Source: JADKIH01 sp031417395 (GTDB taxonomy: Bacteria; Bacteroidota; Bacteroidia; AKYH767-A; 2013-40CM-41-45). From it: DNA of 64,000 bases. Made by a program: the position numbers and the translations under genes. A model generated the notes under the pieces. The model was given only the letters and a program-made list of their open reading frames with translations, made no database searches and was not told the DNA's origin. How positions within the stretch are numbered: position 1 is the first letter of the stretch; each line of letters starts with the position of its first letter. Positions 8,686 to 18,003 of this stretch are shown piece after piece. The stretch is from NCBI GenBank assembly GCA_031417395.1, contig JANOVM010000029.1, positions 60,878 to 124,877 on the forward strand, read 5' to 3'.

Positions 8686-10269
8686 ATGAAACGACAATTA
8701 ATAAACTGGTTCATCACTATCATATTTATTGAAGTGAGTTTTTTCTACGCATTTTTTTACCTTATTGCTTTACAAAATGTACCGCTTTCGTGGGATGAAG
8801 TTGATTATGCAAATGCTGTTCGACAGGGAGTTGCGGCAAATATAAAAGAAAAGGGAAGTATGCATCTTACGGAATTTTATCAATTCTCCAAAGCAAAAAA
8901 GAATCATGATGTCGCTGCCCTCCACAAACTGGCGGAAAAACTTCCCGCGGAAAAAAAAGATCCATTCAACCTGCGACATCTACATCCACCTACACCGATT
9001 TTATATTGGTCGGCCTTTACAAAACTGATAGGGGGAAATCTTACTTTCGCATACAGGATGTCAAATATTTTACTGGCATGGTTAGTCGTTGTTACAATCT
9101 TTTTGTCACTTTGGATTGCCGGTAAAACTAAATCTTCTCATTTATTTTATGCCGGAGTATTGTCTGTTCTTCTGTTCAGTTCTTTTGTAGTACTTCAGGC
9201 TTTTAGTTTAATCAACTTTCACACTTTTCATTTAATTGCCTGCATTTTATTTTGTGGAATATGGATAAGGTTTTTGGAAAATCCGGAAAAGAAAAATGAA
9301 GCATTACTTGGTTTCGGACTTTCATTTCTTTTCTGTACATTAGAGATGAGCTTTGTGATTTTTGGCGCCGCCCTTTTGAGTTTGCTTCTTAGTGAAAAGC
9401 GCAAAATCCTTCTTAACTTCAAAATGCTTTTCAGGGTAATCGCCTGGTTTTTTGGATTCCTATTAATCTTATGGCCGGGGGCATTCTTAACAGGCGGACC
9501 TATAAAATCATTTGCTAATTATTTTTATCGAATTTTTCTGTATAATAACGATGAATACTTAAAAGTTAATTACCTGCAAAATTGGATTGATCTGTTTTTG
9601 AATAATCCTTTTTATTTTGTTTTCATCCTTCTTGCCCTTTCTATACTTGTCTTTCAATTTAAAAAAATTAATCCTGTTATTAAGACAATTCTTATTATCG
9701 GTGCTCTGTATTCTTTTGCTATTACACCCTTCATGCTTAATACATCGTATATCGTTCCAGGACTTGGTATTATAGGATTTGGCGCACTGATGTTACTCGC
9801 TGATGTTACAAAAGCAAATAGCTACCTCTGGATATCCAAAAGCCTACAGCCTTTTTCTTTGTTTCTGTGCCTTACTTCTCTTACCGTTTTTTATTTTCAA
9901 ACTGATTTTGATCAAAGAGAAAATAAAATGGATAAGATTGGTCAAAATGAGCGTTCTGATTTGAAAGAAATCAGCAGCTTTGTTTCAGAGGGGAAAATAC
10001 TTTCCAATGCTGCAGACATTTGCAGTTTTTATGCTCCTGAAGGCCGGTTTGTTAGTTTAGAACCAATGTCCAAAGTGGATCCGGGTTTCAACATTCGGGA
10101 AAAATACATTTACAGGAGTTTAAAAACGGAACTTGCCGATAAAAAATATTCTGCCATAGTCATTCTGAAATATATTAATTACACTTCAAAGAAGTTGAAA
10201 ACGTTGGAAGATCTTGGCTATGTTCGGAAAGATCTGAACACGCACATACATTTTTATCTGCCTAGGTGA
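8686..10269 (+). CDS. GT39/ArnT-like membrane glycosyltransferase
   Basis: This is a 527-residue integral membrane protein with about eleven hydrophobic segments. The first periplasmic loop has the acidic pair of GT-C enzymes (SWDEVDYANAVRQG, D37-E38 and D40), and the second motif region reads HLHPPTPILYW from residue 98. These are hallmarks of dolichyl-phosphate-mannose or ArnT-type transferases that take sugar from a polyprenyl phosphate. The C-terminal soluble part, from about residue 410, is a small domain (EGKILSNAADICSFYAPEGR) typical of the group. Acceptor unknown. A decayed copy of its last roughly 300 bp lies at 12723-13068. Confidence 0.75.
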   Translation: MKRQLINWFITIIFIEVSFFYAFFYLIALQNVPLSWDEVDYANAVRQGVAANIKEKGSMHLTEFYQFSKAKKNHDVAALHKLAEKLPAEKKDPFNLRHLHPPTPILYWSAFTKLIGGNLTFAYRMSNILLAWLVVVTIFLSLWIAGKTKSSHLFYAGVLSVLLFSSFVVLQAFSLINFHTFHLIACILFCGIWIRFLENPEKKNEALLGFGLSFLFCTLEMSFVIFGAALLSLLLSEKRKILLNFKMLFRVIAWFFGFLLILWPGAFLTGGPIKSFANYFYRIFLYNNDEYLKVNYLQNWIDLFLNNPFYFVFILLALSILVFQFKKINPVIKTILIIGALYSFAITPFMLNTSYIVPGLGIIGFGALMLLADVTKANSYLWISKSLQPFSLFLCLTSLTVFYFQTDFDQRENKMDKIGQNERSDLKEISSFVSEGKILSNAADICSFYAPEGRFVSLEPMSKVDPGFNIREKYIYRSLKTELADKKYSAIVILKYINYTSKKLKTLEDLGYVRKDLNTHIHFYLPR

Positions 10270-10372
10270 TAATTATAATTTTTTTTATTCCTAAAGTACC
10301 TAAGAAAAATCATCTTTCAATTGCTATCGGTTCGTTATTTTTAAAATTAAGATAATCATGAGATGAAAAAAC

Positions 10373-12247
10373 TCAATCCTTATAAACTTTTGCCGTTTCG
10401 TATTGGGTTTTATCCTGGTTAATTTTAACGAAATAAATGCCTCTGTTCAGGGCAGTAAAATCAAATGGGAATTCGTAGGAATTACTTCCTAATATCACTG
10501 TAAGGGATTCTTTAAAAATTATTTTTCCTGTACCGTCTATTAGGATTATTTCAGCCACTGTATTATTACCTGAATAAAACCTAATGCCGGCGTGATCCCT
10601 TACCGGGTTTGGAAAAACGGTAACGGATTCCGATAAAATCTTTTTTGATGAATAATCAGCCATCTTAATTGCAAATGTTTCTGTTTTTCCGTCATAGTCT
10701 GTCTGTTTTAGACGGTAGAAATTATTTCCATCTTCCGGCGACTTATCAATATACTCATAAGCATTATCCTTTGTAGAATTACCTGCACCTTTTATTGTAG
10801 CAATTTCGCTAAAAGTTACAGCATCATTACTCCTTTCGACTGTAAAAAAGCTGTTGTTCACTTCCGAAGCGGTTTTCCAATTTATTTTGATTTCTTGCTC
10901 CATACGCTCTACAGAAAATGACAACATTTTAACAGGCAATGGACTGTAATTAGAATATGGCAAAGAGATAGAGTTGCCAATAGCACCGGAGTTCCCTTTA
11001 GTGGAACCATTCATTGGAAAAGATGTAACATTAGTAGAGTTGGATGTTCCTTCTAGTCCCCCGTTAACTGAAATGATCAAAGAGTTGTTATTGGTATTCT
11101 GAATATAGCCACCGCCGCCACCACCACCCGGACCTTCGCTTTCATTTGGCCATGTAGTATTATCCTGATTGCCGACTTTCCCTCCATTAGCATTTAAAGT
11201 TAGGTTACTAATTGCACTGCCGCTTGTATAAATCATAATAGTACCGCCACCTCCGCCACCCGAACCTCCATCGGCTCCTCCGGGACCAATTGTGTTGGCA
11301 GCATTCGCACCATCTGCATTTATGGTACCGCTTCCATTCACTATATTCCCTCCAACAATAAATACAATGCCTCCACCCGCACCGCCCGGAACACCGGAAC
11401 CATCGTTTTGATCTCCGGCACCACCGCCTCCTCCGAAAAAAATCCTGTTTCCTGTATTATCAAGTGGCCTACCTCCTGCGCCGAAGTTATTTTGTCTGTT
11501 ATCACAGCCCCAGGAACCGGCATTGGGCCCATAATTAATAGGGTCCTGAGAATTCATTGCACATGAGTATCCTCCTTTGCCTCCTCCACTTGAATTATTT
11601 GATGCAAAGCCATTGTATTCCCGATTCCATGCTGCTATGTAGTTAGCTGTTGATGTGTTTGGAACACCCCTGCCATTCCAGGAAGCTACAGAACCTCCAT
11701 TCGCTCCGCCGCCACCGCCGCAATTGTGGGTGCCGCCGCCGCCACCGCCATTGGCTGCAGCTCCCCGGCCATACTGTCCGCCCAAGGTCCCATATAAAGT
11801 CCAGTCGCCCGCTATTCCTTCCCCCTTTTCAGCTCCATCTCTGTCGCTTGTCGTTTTCCAAACAGTTAGATCTCCTGAACTTGATCTTGTATCTACCCTT
11901 CCACCCCGAAAACCTTTACCGGAAACATTTATGGTTCCATTTATTGTGGTATGGCCACTTACTTCAATGGCAAAAATTCCTCCGATAGTTCCATTCCAGA
12001 TATCGGTTGTTGCCGAAGCTCCGCTGTTAACGGTAAATGATGAATATCTGGGTACACGAATTACCTGTACTTTCCCTGTAGAAGTGTAGGAATTTTTAAG
12101 GGTACTGTAGAGATTTATCGTCGTTGAGTTGGGAACACCGGAAACTTCGGCAAATTCATACTTACCGCAATTATTATAAGCACTTACAGAACCGTAACCG
12201 GAATCGTTTCCCGAATAAATGGTGGCTCCCTGCATTTGAATAATCAT
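10373..12247 (-). CDS. Glycine-rich T9SS cargo protein, C-terminal part of a split gene
   Basis: This is 624 residues downstream of an in-frame TAG at 12251-12253; it and the 12251-12604 part share one frame. It opens MIIQMQGATIY, which aligns with internal ILIIQMKGAV of the 18004-20133 protein, so the true N-terminus lies upstream of the stop. Residues about 100-420 are a glycine-rich beta-solenoid-like region with many GGGGGG runs. A Ig-like block (PLPVKMLSFSV...NWKTASEVNNSFFTVERS) and a type A sorting domain follow (VFPNPVRDHAGIRFY ... GIYFVKINQD). As one gene it would encode 742 residues of a cell-surface protein. It is either a recent pseudogene, a readthrough case or a sequence error. 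Confidence 0.8.
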   Translation of the reverse strand: MIIQMQGATIYSGNDSGYGSVSAYNNCGKYEFAEVSGVPNSTTINLYSTLKNSYTSTGKVQVIRVPRYSSFTVNSGASATTDIWNGTIGGIFAIEVSGHTTINGTINVSGKGFRGGRVDTRSSSGDLTVWKTTSDRDGAEKGEGIAGDWTLYGTLGGQYGRGAAANGGGGGGTHNCGGGGGANGGSVASWNGRGVPNTSTANYIAAWNREYNGFASNNSSGGGKGGYSCAMNSQDPINYGPNAGSWGCDNRQNNFGAGGRPLDNTGNRIFFGGGGGAGDQNDGSGVPGGAGGGIVFIVGGNIVNGSGTINADGANAANTIGPGGADGGSGGGGGGTIMIYTSGSAISNLTLNANGGKVGNQDNTTWPNESEGPGGGGGGGYIQNTNNNSLIISVNGGLEGTSNSTNVTSFPMNGSTKGNSGAIGNSISLPYSNYSPLPVKMLSFSVERMEQEIKINWKTASEVNNSFFTVERSNDAVTFSEIATIKGAGNSTKDNAYEYIDKSPEDGNNFYRLKQTDYDGKTETFAIKMADYSSKKILSESVTVFPNPVRDHAGIRFYSGNNTVAEIILIDGTGKIIFKESLTVILGSNSYEFPFDFTALNRGIYFVKINQDKTQYETAKVYKD

Positions 12248-12250
12248 AAT

Positions 12251-12604
12251 CTATTCGCCGGATTGTAAACTTCCGCTAAAGCGTGAATTTGCATTCAGAC
12301 TCGAAGAGGCAACGGTAATGGAAGATGCTCCGGCAGCAGCATTTGCGCTTAGGGATGTAAATTCATTGACAATTACATTACTGGTAGAAATTGTTTTCGT
12401 ACCATGTAAGCCCATACTTGATATTCCAAAAGTGCTTTTTGAAAGAAGATTTACAACCAAAAATATTCCTGCAACAATAAAAATAGTTGTCAATGCAACT
12501 ATTTTTATTGAAAAAGTTTGTTTGGTTCGAATAGATAACCGAGTCCCGGTTTTTTTTGTTCGTTTTCTTTTCACTATTCGTAAGATGCGGGAATACACCT
12601 TCAT
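12251..12604 (-). CDS. N-terminal part of the amber-split T9SS cargo gene
   Basis: These 117 residues start with a very basic tail (RILRIVKRKRTKKTGTR) and a membrane or signal helix at about residues 33-54 (IVALTTIFIVAGIFLVVNLL). A short extracellular stretch then runs into LQSGE-stop. The frame continues without shift after the TAG into IMIIQMQGATIY of the 10373-12247 part. In the related 709-residue protein the same place reads GDTILIIQMKGA, so the stop replaces one residue; AAG to TAG is the simplest change. The long basic N-terminus resembles that of the neighbour at 13072-14838. Alone this fragment has no recognisable domain. Confidence 0.7.
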   Translation of the reverse strand: MKVYSRILRIVKRKRTKKTGTRLSIRTKQTFSIKIVALTTIFIVAGIFLVVNLLSKSTFGISSMGLHGTKTISTSNVIVNEFTSLSANAAAGASSITVASSSLNANSRFSGSLQSGE

Positions 12605-12722
12605 AATACGATAGCTTATTCTTGAAGGTTCGCTTTGCTATTCTGATATAATTAAAACTGAGATAATTACAGCCATTTTTATTATAATATAAGAAAAATA
12701 ATCGTTATTTTGACTAAAATAC

Positions 12723-13068
12723 ATCGTTTTTCTATAACAAACCGATTTTGATAAACAAGAAATCCGCAGTTTTGCTTCAGAGGGGAAAATACTCACCAAT
12801 TGTGGAGACATTTATAGTTTTTATGCTCCTGAAGGCCGGTTTATTAGTTTAGAACCAATGTCCAAAGTAAATCCCGGTTTCAATATTCGGGGAAAATTGC
12901 ACTTATAGAAGTCTAAAAACAAAACTTGCCGATAAAAAATATTCTGCCATAGACATTCTGAAATATTTTAATTACAATTCAAAGAAGTTGAAAACGTTGG
13001 AAGACCCGAGCTATGTTCGGAAAGATCTGAATACGCACATACTTTTTTATCTGCCGAAGTGATAATGA
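12723..13068 (+). pseudogene. Decayed copy of the 3' end of the GT39-like gene
   Basis: This stretch is a diverged copy of about 9883-10275. It keeps TTTATGCTCCTGAAGGCCGG, the GATAAAAAATATTCTGCCAT block and AGTTGAAAACGTTGGAAGA. Compared with the parent it lacks about 50 bp (the part between 9917 and 9966), carries a frameshift and premature TAG around 12905, and has many substitutions. Similarity runs past the old stop into the spacer, ending right at the stop of the next convergent gene. It is non-coding debris of a duplication. Confidence 0.88.
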
Positions 13069-13071
13069 AAT

Positions 13072-14838
13072 TTAATTTTTCTTCACCAATTTTATCGATT
13101 TACTTTTCCCTTCACAGCTAATTTGAAAATAGTAAACCCCTAAATTAATTGAGCCTTTGTCTGAATATGAATATGAATTTAGTCCTTCGCCGGCATGAAC
13201 AATTTCGCTGAAAAGAACCTGCCCCAGTTCATTAAATAGCTGCATTGTTACATCTGCTTCTTTATCCATGAAATATTCAACCTTAAATCCATCTGAAAAT
13301 GGATTTGGATAAACCTTATGAATGCTAAATTCTTCCGGACTAGTTTTATCTTTCACATATACATGGCGCCAGTCGGAATTTTTCGTCGTCCCGTCAAAAT
13401 CTGTTTGCTTTATTCTGTAATATATATCGCCTGTATAAGGTGGATTATCCTCTGCACGGTAGTTTATCAATTTCGTACTGTTTCCCCCTCCCGGAACCTG
13501 CTTAATTTCCTCTATATGCACAAGGTCTGTGGATCGTTGTATTGTAAAATAGTCGTTGTTAATTTCAACAGTAGTACTCCATATCAAATCTACCTCATTT
13601 TTGTCATTCATCTTTATTGAGAAATCTAATAGCTCCACTGGTAACGGAGAAGAACTCTTTGAAATGGCAAATGGACCAAAGTTTGAAATCCCCGGAGTTG
13701 TTACGGTGTTGGCAGCTGCATTCGATGTTTGCGATGAAAAAGGTGCAAGCCATCCTTTATTTGCTACATAGTAAAGCTGACCAACGAGGGATGTTTCACC
13801 GTTGGCAGGCTCTTCTCCCGGTGCATAGGTAAATGTAACTGTTAACGTTCCACTGGGTCCTGTTTTATCAATTTGCCAAAACCGATCAACAAGATTAGCA
13901 CTGTTATCATTAAAGTTGTTATCTCTAAGATGTAAGACCGAATCCGGGGAGATCGGATAAGGCGTATTATTTGCAAGTGTAGCATATGTAGATGCTGTCA
14001 CCGTACCAATATTACCTGATGTTAGATTTAAAGTTAAAGGAATAACTACATCAGATCCTGTTCCAAAAGGAATAACATGGCTGCCCGTTGTTGTTCCAAT
14101 ATTCCATTTCACTTTACTGGAGTTCTCGACATTTTCTGATAAAAGGAAACCGTTTGTATAAGTAATTCCACTTGTTGCTGAATTACTTATTGTTAGTGAG
14201 TGCAGGTTAAGATCTATTTTCCCATTTAATAAATTCAGGTTATTTGAAACCGTCATGTCACTGTTCATTGATACTGTTCCCGGTGATTTATTTATTTCCA
14301 TGTTATAGAAATCAAGATTGCCAAGCCCATCTATATACTGGTCGTCAACATCCCAAAAAATAACCTTGCCATTATCCTTAGTATAAGTGCCATCATTATT
14401 CCAGTCGCCCTTTAAATATAAATTTCCATTATTTTCCGTATTGCCGGAAGAAGCCGTAAAGAATGAACCTTCTGATGCCAAGGTAGTGCCGGAACTAATG
14501 TATAATATTCCTTTATTGGTTAAATTAACATAACCTATACGGTAACTGGAATTTTGACCACCCCCTTTTGTACTATGGGTCTCATTTTCGAACCGCGTGC
14601 CATTGGTGATGAGTTGATTTTTCGTTGGCGGGCTCACCAATTCATTTTTCGCTTTTTCTTTAATCGCAACCGCTTTTTTAGAATTTAAAAAATTTGTGAG
14701 AAAAAATATTGCCCCAAGTAAAAAAATAATAATTGAAGCATTCCTTATGATTTGGACCTGCTTCATCTTCAAACCTTGACTTATTCTGGTTCTTGCCTTT
14801 AATAATTTTTTACGACCTTTTATATTAGGCATTCTCAA
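13072..14838 (-). CDS. T9SS type A cargo protein
   Basis: The 588-residue surface protein has a basic N-terminal tail and a signal or membrane helix at about residues 31-50 (IIRNASIIIFLLGAIFFLTN). The middle, about 90-390, is beta-strand rich with repeated NGNLYLKGDWNNDG and GKIDLNLHSLTI motifs, as in Bacteroidota adhesin-like filamentous domains. Then comes an Ig-like block (SSPLPVELLDFSI ... ENNDYFTIQRST type) and a type A sorting domain (VYPNPFSDGFKVEYF ... GVYYFQISCEGKSKSIKLVK). The last roughly 200 residues are homologous to the end of the 10373-12247 protein, consistent with the segmental duplication seen between them. Confidence 0.85.
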   Translation of the reverse strand: MRMPNIKGRKKLLKARTRISQGLKMKQVQIIRNASIIIFLLGAIFFLTNFLNSKKAVAIKEKAKNELVSPPTKNQLITNGTRFENETHSTKGGGQNSSYRIGYVNLTNKGILYISSGTTLASEGSFFTASSGNTENNGNLYLKGDWNNDGTYTKDNGKVIFWDVDDQYIDGLGNLDFYNMEINKSPGTVSMNSDMTVSNNLNLLNGKIDLNLHSLTISNSATSGITYTNGFLLSENVENSSKVKWNIGTTTGSHVIPFGTGSDVVIPLTLNLTSGNIGTVTASTYATLANNTPYPISPDSVLHLRDNNFNDNSANLVDRFWQIDKTGPSGTLTVTFTYAPGEEPANGETSLVGQLYYVANKGWLAPFSSQTSNAAANTVTTPGISNFGPFAISKSSSPLPVELLDFSIKMNDKNEVDLIWSTTVEINNDYFTIQRSTDLVHIEEIKQVPGGGNSTKLINYRAEDNPPYTGDIYYRIKQTDFDGTTKNSDWRHVYVKDKTSPEEFSIHKVYPNPFSDGFKVEYFMDKEADVTMQLFNELGQVLFSEIVHAGEGLNSYSYSDKGSINLGVYYFQISCEGKSKSIKLVKKN

Positions 14839-15311
14839 ATTTCAAATTAACAATCAAATAAAATAGAATTGCATGTACATAACATTACGATAATTATTTT
14901 CCTTTGTTAAATAATAGAGTATACCAAAGTAAATTCTGTATGAAAACTTCGAATTTAGTATTTGATTTTTTTCCCCTTCTTCATGAATGGCTTTTTGATT
15001 ATTCATTTAATTGAAAATTTCACTGAACAAGAATTCCCGGCTTAATAAAATCAAAGAAGAAAATATGTAAGATTTTCAGGAGAGTTTCATCATTTTCAAA
15101 GCGAAATTGATTGTAAAATTAGTTTTAGAAGATTCTTTACTTATTTATCAGATCGATTCGAAGAAAAAATCCATATCGATTAAACTTGAGGAAAGCTTGA
15201 TTTACCTTGAATAAGTAAAAAAAACCATTTGAAAAAATTATTATTCCCCAACTGTTACTAACTATTTCTATCAACCTTTCCTTCGTTAAAACGATAGCTT
15301 ATCTTTAATAC
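14839..15311. other. Intergenic region between divergent T9SS genes
   Basis: This is 473 bp of AT-rich DNA between divergent genes. I find no coding frame, tRNA or strong palindrome. It must contain both promoters; no box is clear enough to place. Confidence 0.5.
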
Positions 15312-16934
15312 ATGAAAAAAAATCTTTTTGTAATAGTATTTCTTCATTGCTTATATTCATCTAATGCTCAGTGGATTTTTCAACGTGAATATGGAAACAA
15401 CAGAAACGAACGTTGCCAATCTGCTTATCCGACAAACGATGGTGGATTGCTTATCAATGGCGCTACCACATCATTTGGAAACGGAGACGTAGACCCTCTT
15501 ATCATTAAGACTGATTTGCAAGGAAGTATTTTATGGTCAAAAACATGCGGCGCCCTTGCTAATGAAATTCCAAATTTTGCAGCTGAAACTTTTGATAATA
15601 AAATGGTTTTCGTCGGATCCACTGATGCTTCCGGAGTCGGCGGATCAAGCGATGCTTTAGTTTTCAAAACGGATTCTGTGGCAAATTTTTTATGGGCAAA
15701 ATCCTTTGGAGGAATTAATAATGAAAATGCAGTAAAAATAATCGAGCTTCCCGATAGCGGTTATGCAATAACAGGAACAACAGAAAGTTATGGATCAGGT
15801 GCTGCGGATATTTTCTTTATCAAGATGGATGTAAACGGCGATACCAGCTTTACAGCAATATACGGCACGCCAAACAATGAAATAGGTAAATCAATGGCCC
15901 CCACTTCTGACGGAGGTTTTATTATCTGCGGAAAAAATTCTGAAGTGATAAATGGTGCACTTGTTTTCAAAGCTATATTACTCCGCATCGATTCAACCGG
16001 TAATATTTTGTGGTCAAAAGAGTATGGCGACTCCTTATACCAGGAAGCACAATCGGTAATGCAAACCGCTGATGGAGGTTTTATTGTCTGCGGCTCCCGT
16101 GATTTTACCAGTAACGGTAATTATGATATTCTGCTTTTTAGAACAGAAAGCTCGGGAAATATTGTTTGGTCAAAAACCTATGGCGGTAATAAAGGTGAAG
16201 GAAGCTATACGGTAAACCTGAATGCAGATGACTCTTATGTTTTATCCGGTTACACAAACAGTATGGGATACGGACATAGGGGAGACGACAGTACAAATAT
16301 TTTTCTCATGAAGACGGATGCAAATGGAGATACAATCTGGACACGTACCTACGGAGGCGACAAACAAGACGAAGCCTTTCTAAGTGCGAAAACACCGGAT
16401 GGTGGATTTATTCTTTCAGGTTTTAGTGATTATCACACTTCTGATAGTTCTCAAATGCTCGTAATAAAAACGGATAGCCTTGGTTTTAGTGGTTGTAATG
16501 AATTTACCTCTCATCCTGTTATAGTAAACGACCTGCTGGCAGTGACCAATTCAAACTACTCACAGCATTCAGGTATGACTATGAATTCAATTATTCTTAC
16601 GACAACAAACAGGGTTATTTCAGATTCGACTTATTGCATGTTAACTGCAGTAAATGAAATACCACTTAATGTATCATTTATTATTTTCCCCAATCCGGTA
16701 AATGAAACACTATTTGTAAAAAACATTTTGTCAGCCTTGCAGAACAATAGTCTTTACAAAATGAATTCTATTACTCTATATAATCTTATTGGAGAAAAAA
16801 TAATTGTCCCTGCACTTTTAAACCAGCAGGAAAATTATTTTGAATTAAATGTTTCCTCGCTTAAAGAAGGAATGTATCTCTTAGAAATTTTGACAGATAA
16901 AGAAAGATCCGTTCAAAAATTTATTAAATATTGA
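15312..16934 (+). CDS. T9SS cargo protein with SBBP/delta-60-like propeller
   Basis: The 540-residue exported protein begins with a signal peptide (about residues 1-19, ending NAQ). About seven repeats of roughly 55 residues follow, with the pattern TxDGGFIICG...DILLFRTESSGNIVWSKTYGG, a beta-propeller type common in Bacteroidota surface proteins. The C-terminus is a T9SS type A sorting domain (IIFPNPVNETLFVKNI ... GMYLLEILTDKERSVQKFIKY). Start chosen at the ATG before the signal peptide. It is expected to be exported across the outer membrane, with the tail removed. Ligand or function unknown. Confidence 0.88.
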   Translation: MKKNLFVIVFLHCLYSSNAQWIFQREYGNNRNERCQSAYPTNDGGLLINGATTSFGNGDVDPLIIKTDLQGSILWSKTCGALANEIPNFAAETFDNKMVFVGSTDASGVGGSSDALVFKTDSVANFLWAKSFGGINNENAVKIIELPDSGYAITGTTESYGSGAADIFFIKMDVNGDTSFTAIYGTPNNEIGKSMAPTSDGGFIICGKNSEVINGALVFKAILLRIDSTGNILWSKEYGDSLYQEAQSVMQTADGGFIVCGSRDFTSNGNYDILLFRTESSGNIVWSKTYGGNKGEGSYTVNLNADDSYVLSGYTNSMGYGHRGDDSTNIFLMKTDANGDTIWTRTYGGDKQDEAFLSAKTPDGGFILSGFSDYHTSDSSQMLVIKTDSLGFSGCNEFTSHPVIVNDLLAVTNSNYSQHSGMTMNSIILTTTNRVISDSTYCMLTAVNEIPLNVSFIIFPNPVNETLFVKNILSALQNNSLYKMNSITLYNLIGEKIIVPALLNQQENYFELNVSSLKEGMYLLEILTDKERSVQKFIKY

Positions 16935-16980
16935 TGGTTTGTAGAATTGGAAATGTTGATTCAGCCTCTTCTTTTTAAAT

Positions 16981-17922
16981 ATGAAAGATTCAACGGCTAA
17001 ACATACTTCACCTTTATTGGTTATTATTTCTTTCGCAACTGTTTACATAGTATGGGGGTCGACCTATTTTTTTATCCTGCTCGCTTTAAAAGGGTTTCCA
17101 CCAATGCTGCTTGGGGCTTTCAGGTTTTTAGTCGCCGGTGCCATTATGCTTTTATGGAGTTTGATTAAAAGAGAAAAGATCTGGATTCCAAAAGACATTT
17201 CCCGTTCAGCCGTGGTTGGAACCCTTATGTTATTCGGCGGAACCGGTGTGGTCATATGGGTTGAGCAAGTCCTTCCAAGTGCTCTTGTTGCTATACTTGT
17301 TTCTGCAGCGCCATTCTGGTTTGTTCTCCTGGATAAACCTATGTGGAAAATTAGTTTCCGCAATAAGTCCACAATCGCCGGACTAATAATAGGTTTTATG
17401 GGTATCGTATTATTGTTTTGGGAAAAAATTAATGATTTTTTTTTTGGCATAAGCAATCATGCTGAAATCGGCTCAATGCTTTTGATATTATTCGGTTCAT
17501 TGTGCTGGACAGCCGGCTCAATTTTTTCAAAGTACAAATCGACATCAGGAGCAAATACCGTAAACGTGGGCTGGCAGATGTTCATTGCAGGAATTCCCTT
17601 TACTGTCGGAAGTATTCTCTCCGGCGAGACAAAGCATTTTGATTGGTCAATTGTTCCTGTCCATGCGTGGTTATCGATGTGGTATTTAATTTTCTTCGGC
17701 TCTATTGCAGCATACACTGCATATATCTGGCTTCTGCAGGTAAGACCTTCTGCGCAAGTGAGTACATATGCATATGTAAATCCTCTTGTAGCTGTTTTAC
17801 TTGGTGTGTTTTTTGCTTCAGAAAAAATTTCCTTTTTTCAGATATTAGGACTAGTAATTATATTGGGAAGCGTTTTGCTAATAAATCTTGCGAAATATAC
17901 GTTAGTCAGAAAAAATATTTGA
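16981..17922 (+). CDS. EamA/DMT-family transporter
   Basis: This is a 313-residue inner-membrane protein with ten hydrophobic helices arranged as two EamA repeats (about residues 12-148 and 160-305). The first repeat starts FATVYIVWGSTYFFILLALK and has PPMLLGAFRFLVAGAIML; the second ends with NPLVAVLLGVFFASEKISFF, both typical of the drug/metabolite transporter superfamily (RhaT/YedA-like). The substrate is not predictable. The gene starts 46 bp after the T9SS propeller gene on the same strand; this is probably positional only. Confidence 0.92.
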   Translation: MKDSTAKHTSPLLVIISFATVYIVWGSTYFFILLALKGFPPMLLGAFRFLVAGAIMLLWSLIKREKIWIPKDISRSAVVGTLMLFGGTGVVIWVEQVLPSALVAILVSAAPFWFVLLDKPMWKISFRNKSTIAGLIIGFMGIVLLFWEKINDFFFGISNHAEIGSMLLILFGSLCWTAGSIFSKYKSTSGANTVNVGWQMFIAGIPFTVGSILSGETKHFDWSIVPVHAWLSMWYLIFFGSIAAYTAYIWLLQVRPSAQVSTYAYVNPLVAVLLGVFFASEKISFFQILGLVIILGSVLLINLAKYTLVRKNI

Positions 17923-18003
17923 CAACTAAATTGAAGCTACAAATAGAATCGAACTCAAAGCTTATCTCTCTCAATTGGAAATATATTGGCGTTTCGTAGA
18001 ATG

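Noticed and set aside
11650..12089. Proline-rich plus-strand frames of 112 and 144 codons
   Set aside because: They are antisense to glycine-rich coding DNA; GGN codons read as CC-rich proline codons on the other strand.
17643..17999. 118-codon plus-strand frame, cysteine-rich
   Set aside because: Out-of-frame shadow of the EamA transporter gene; no protein character.
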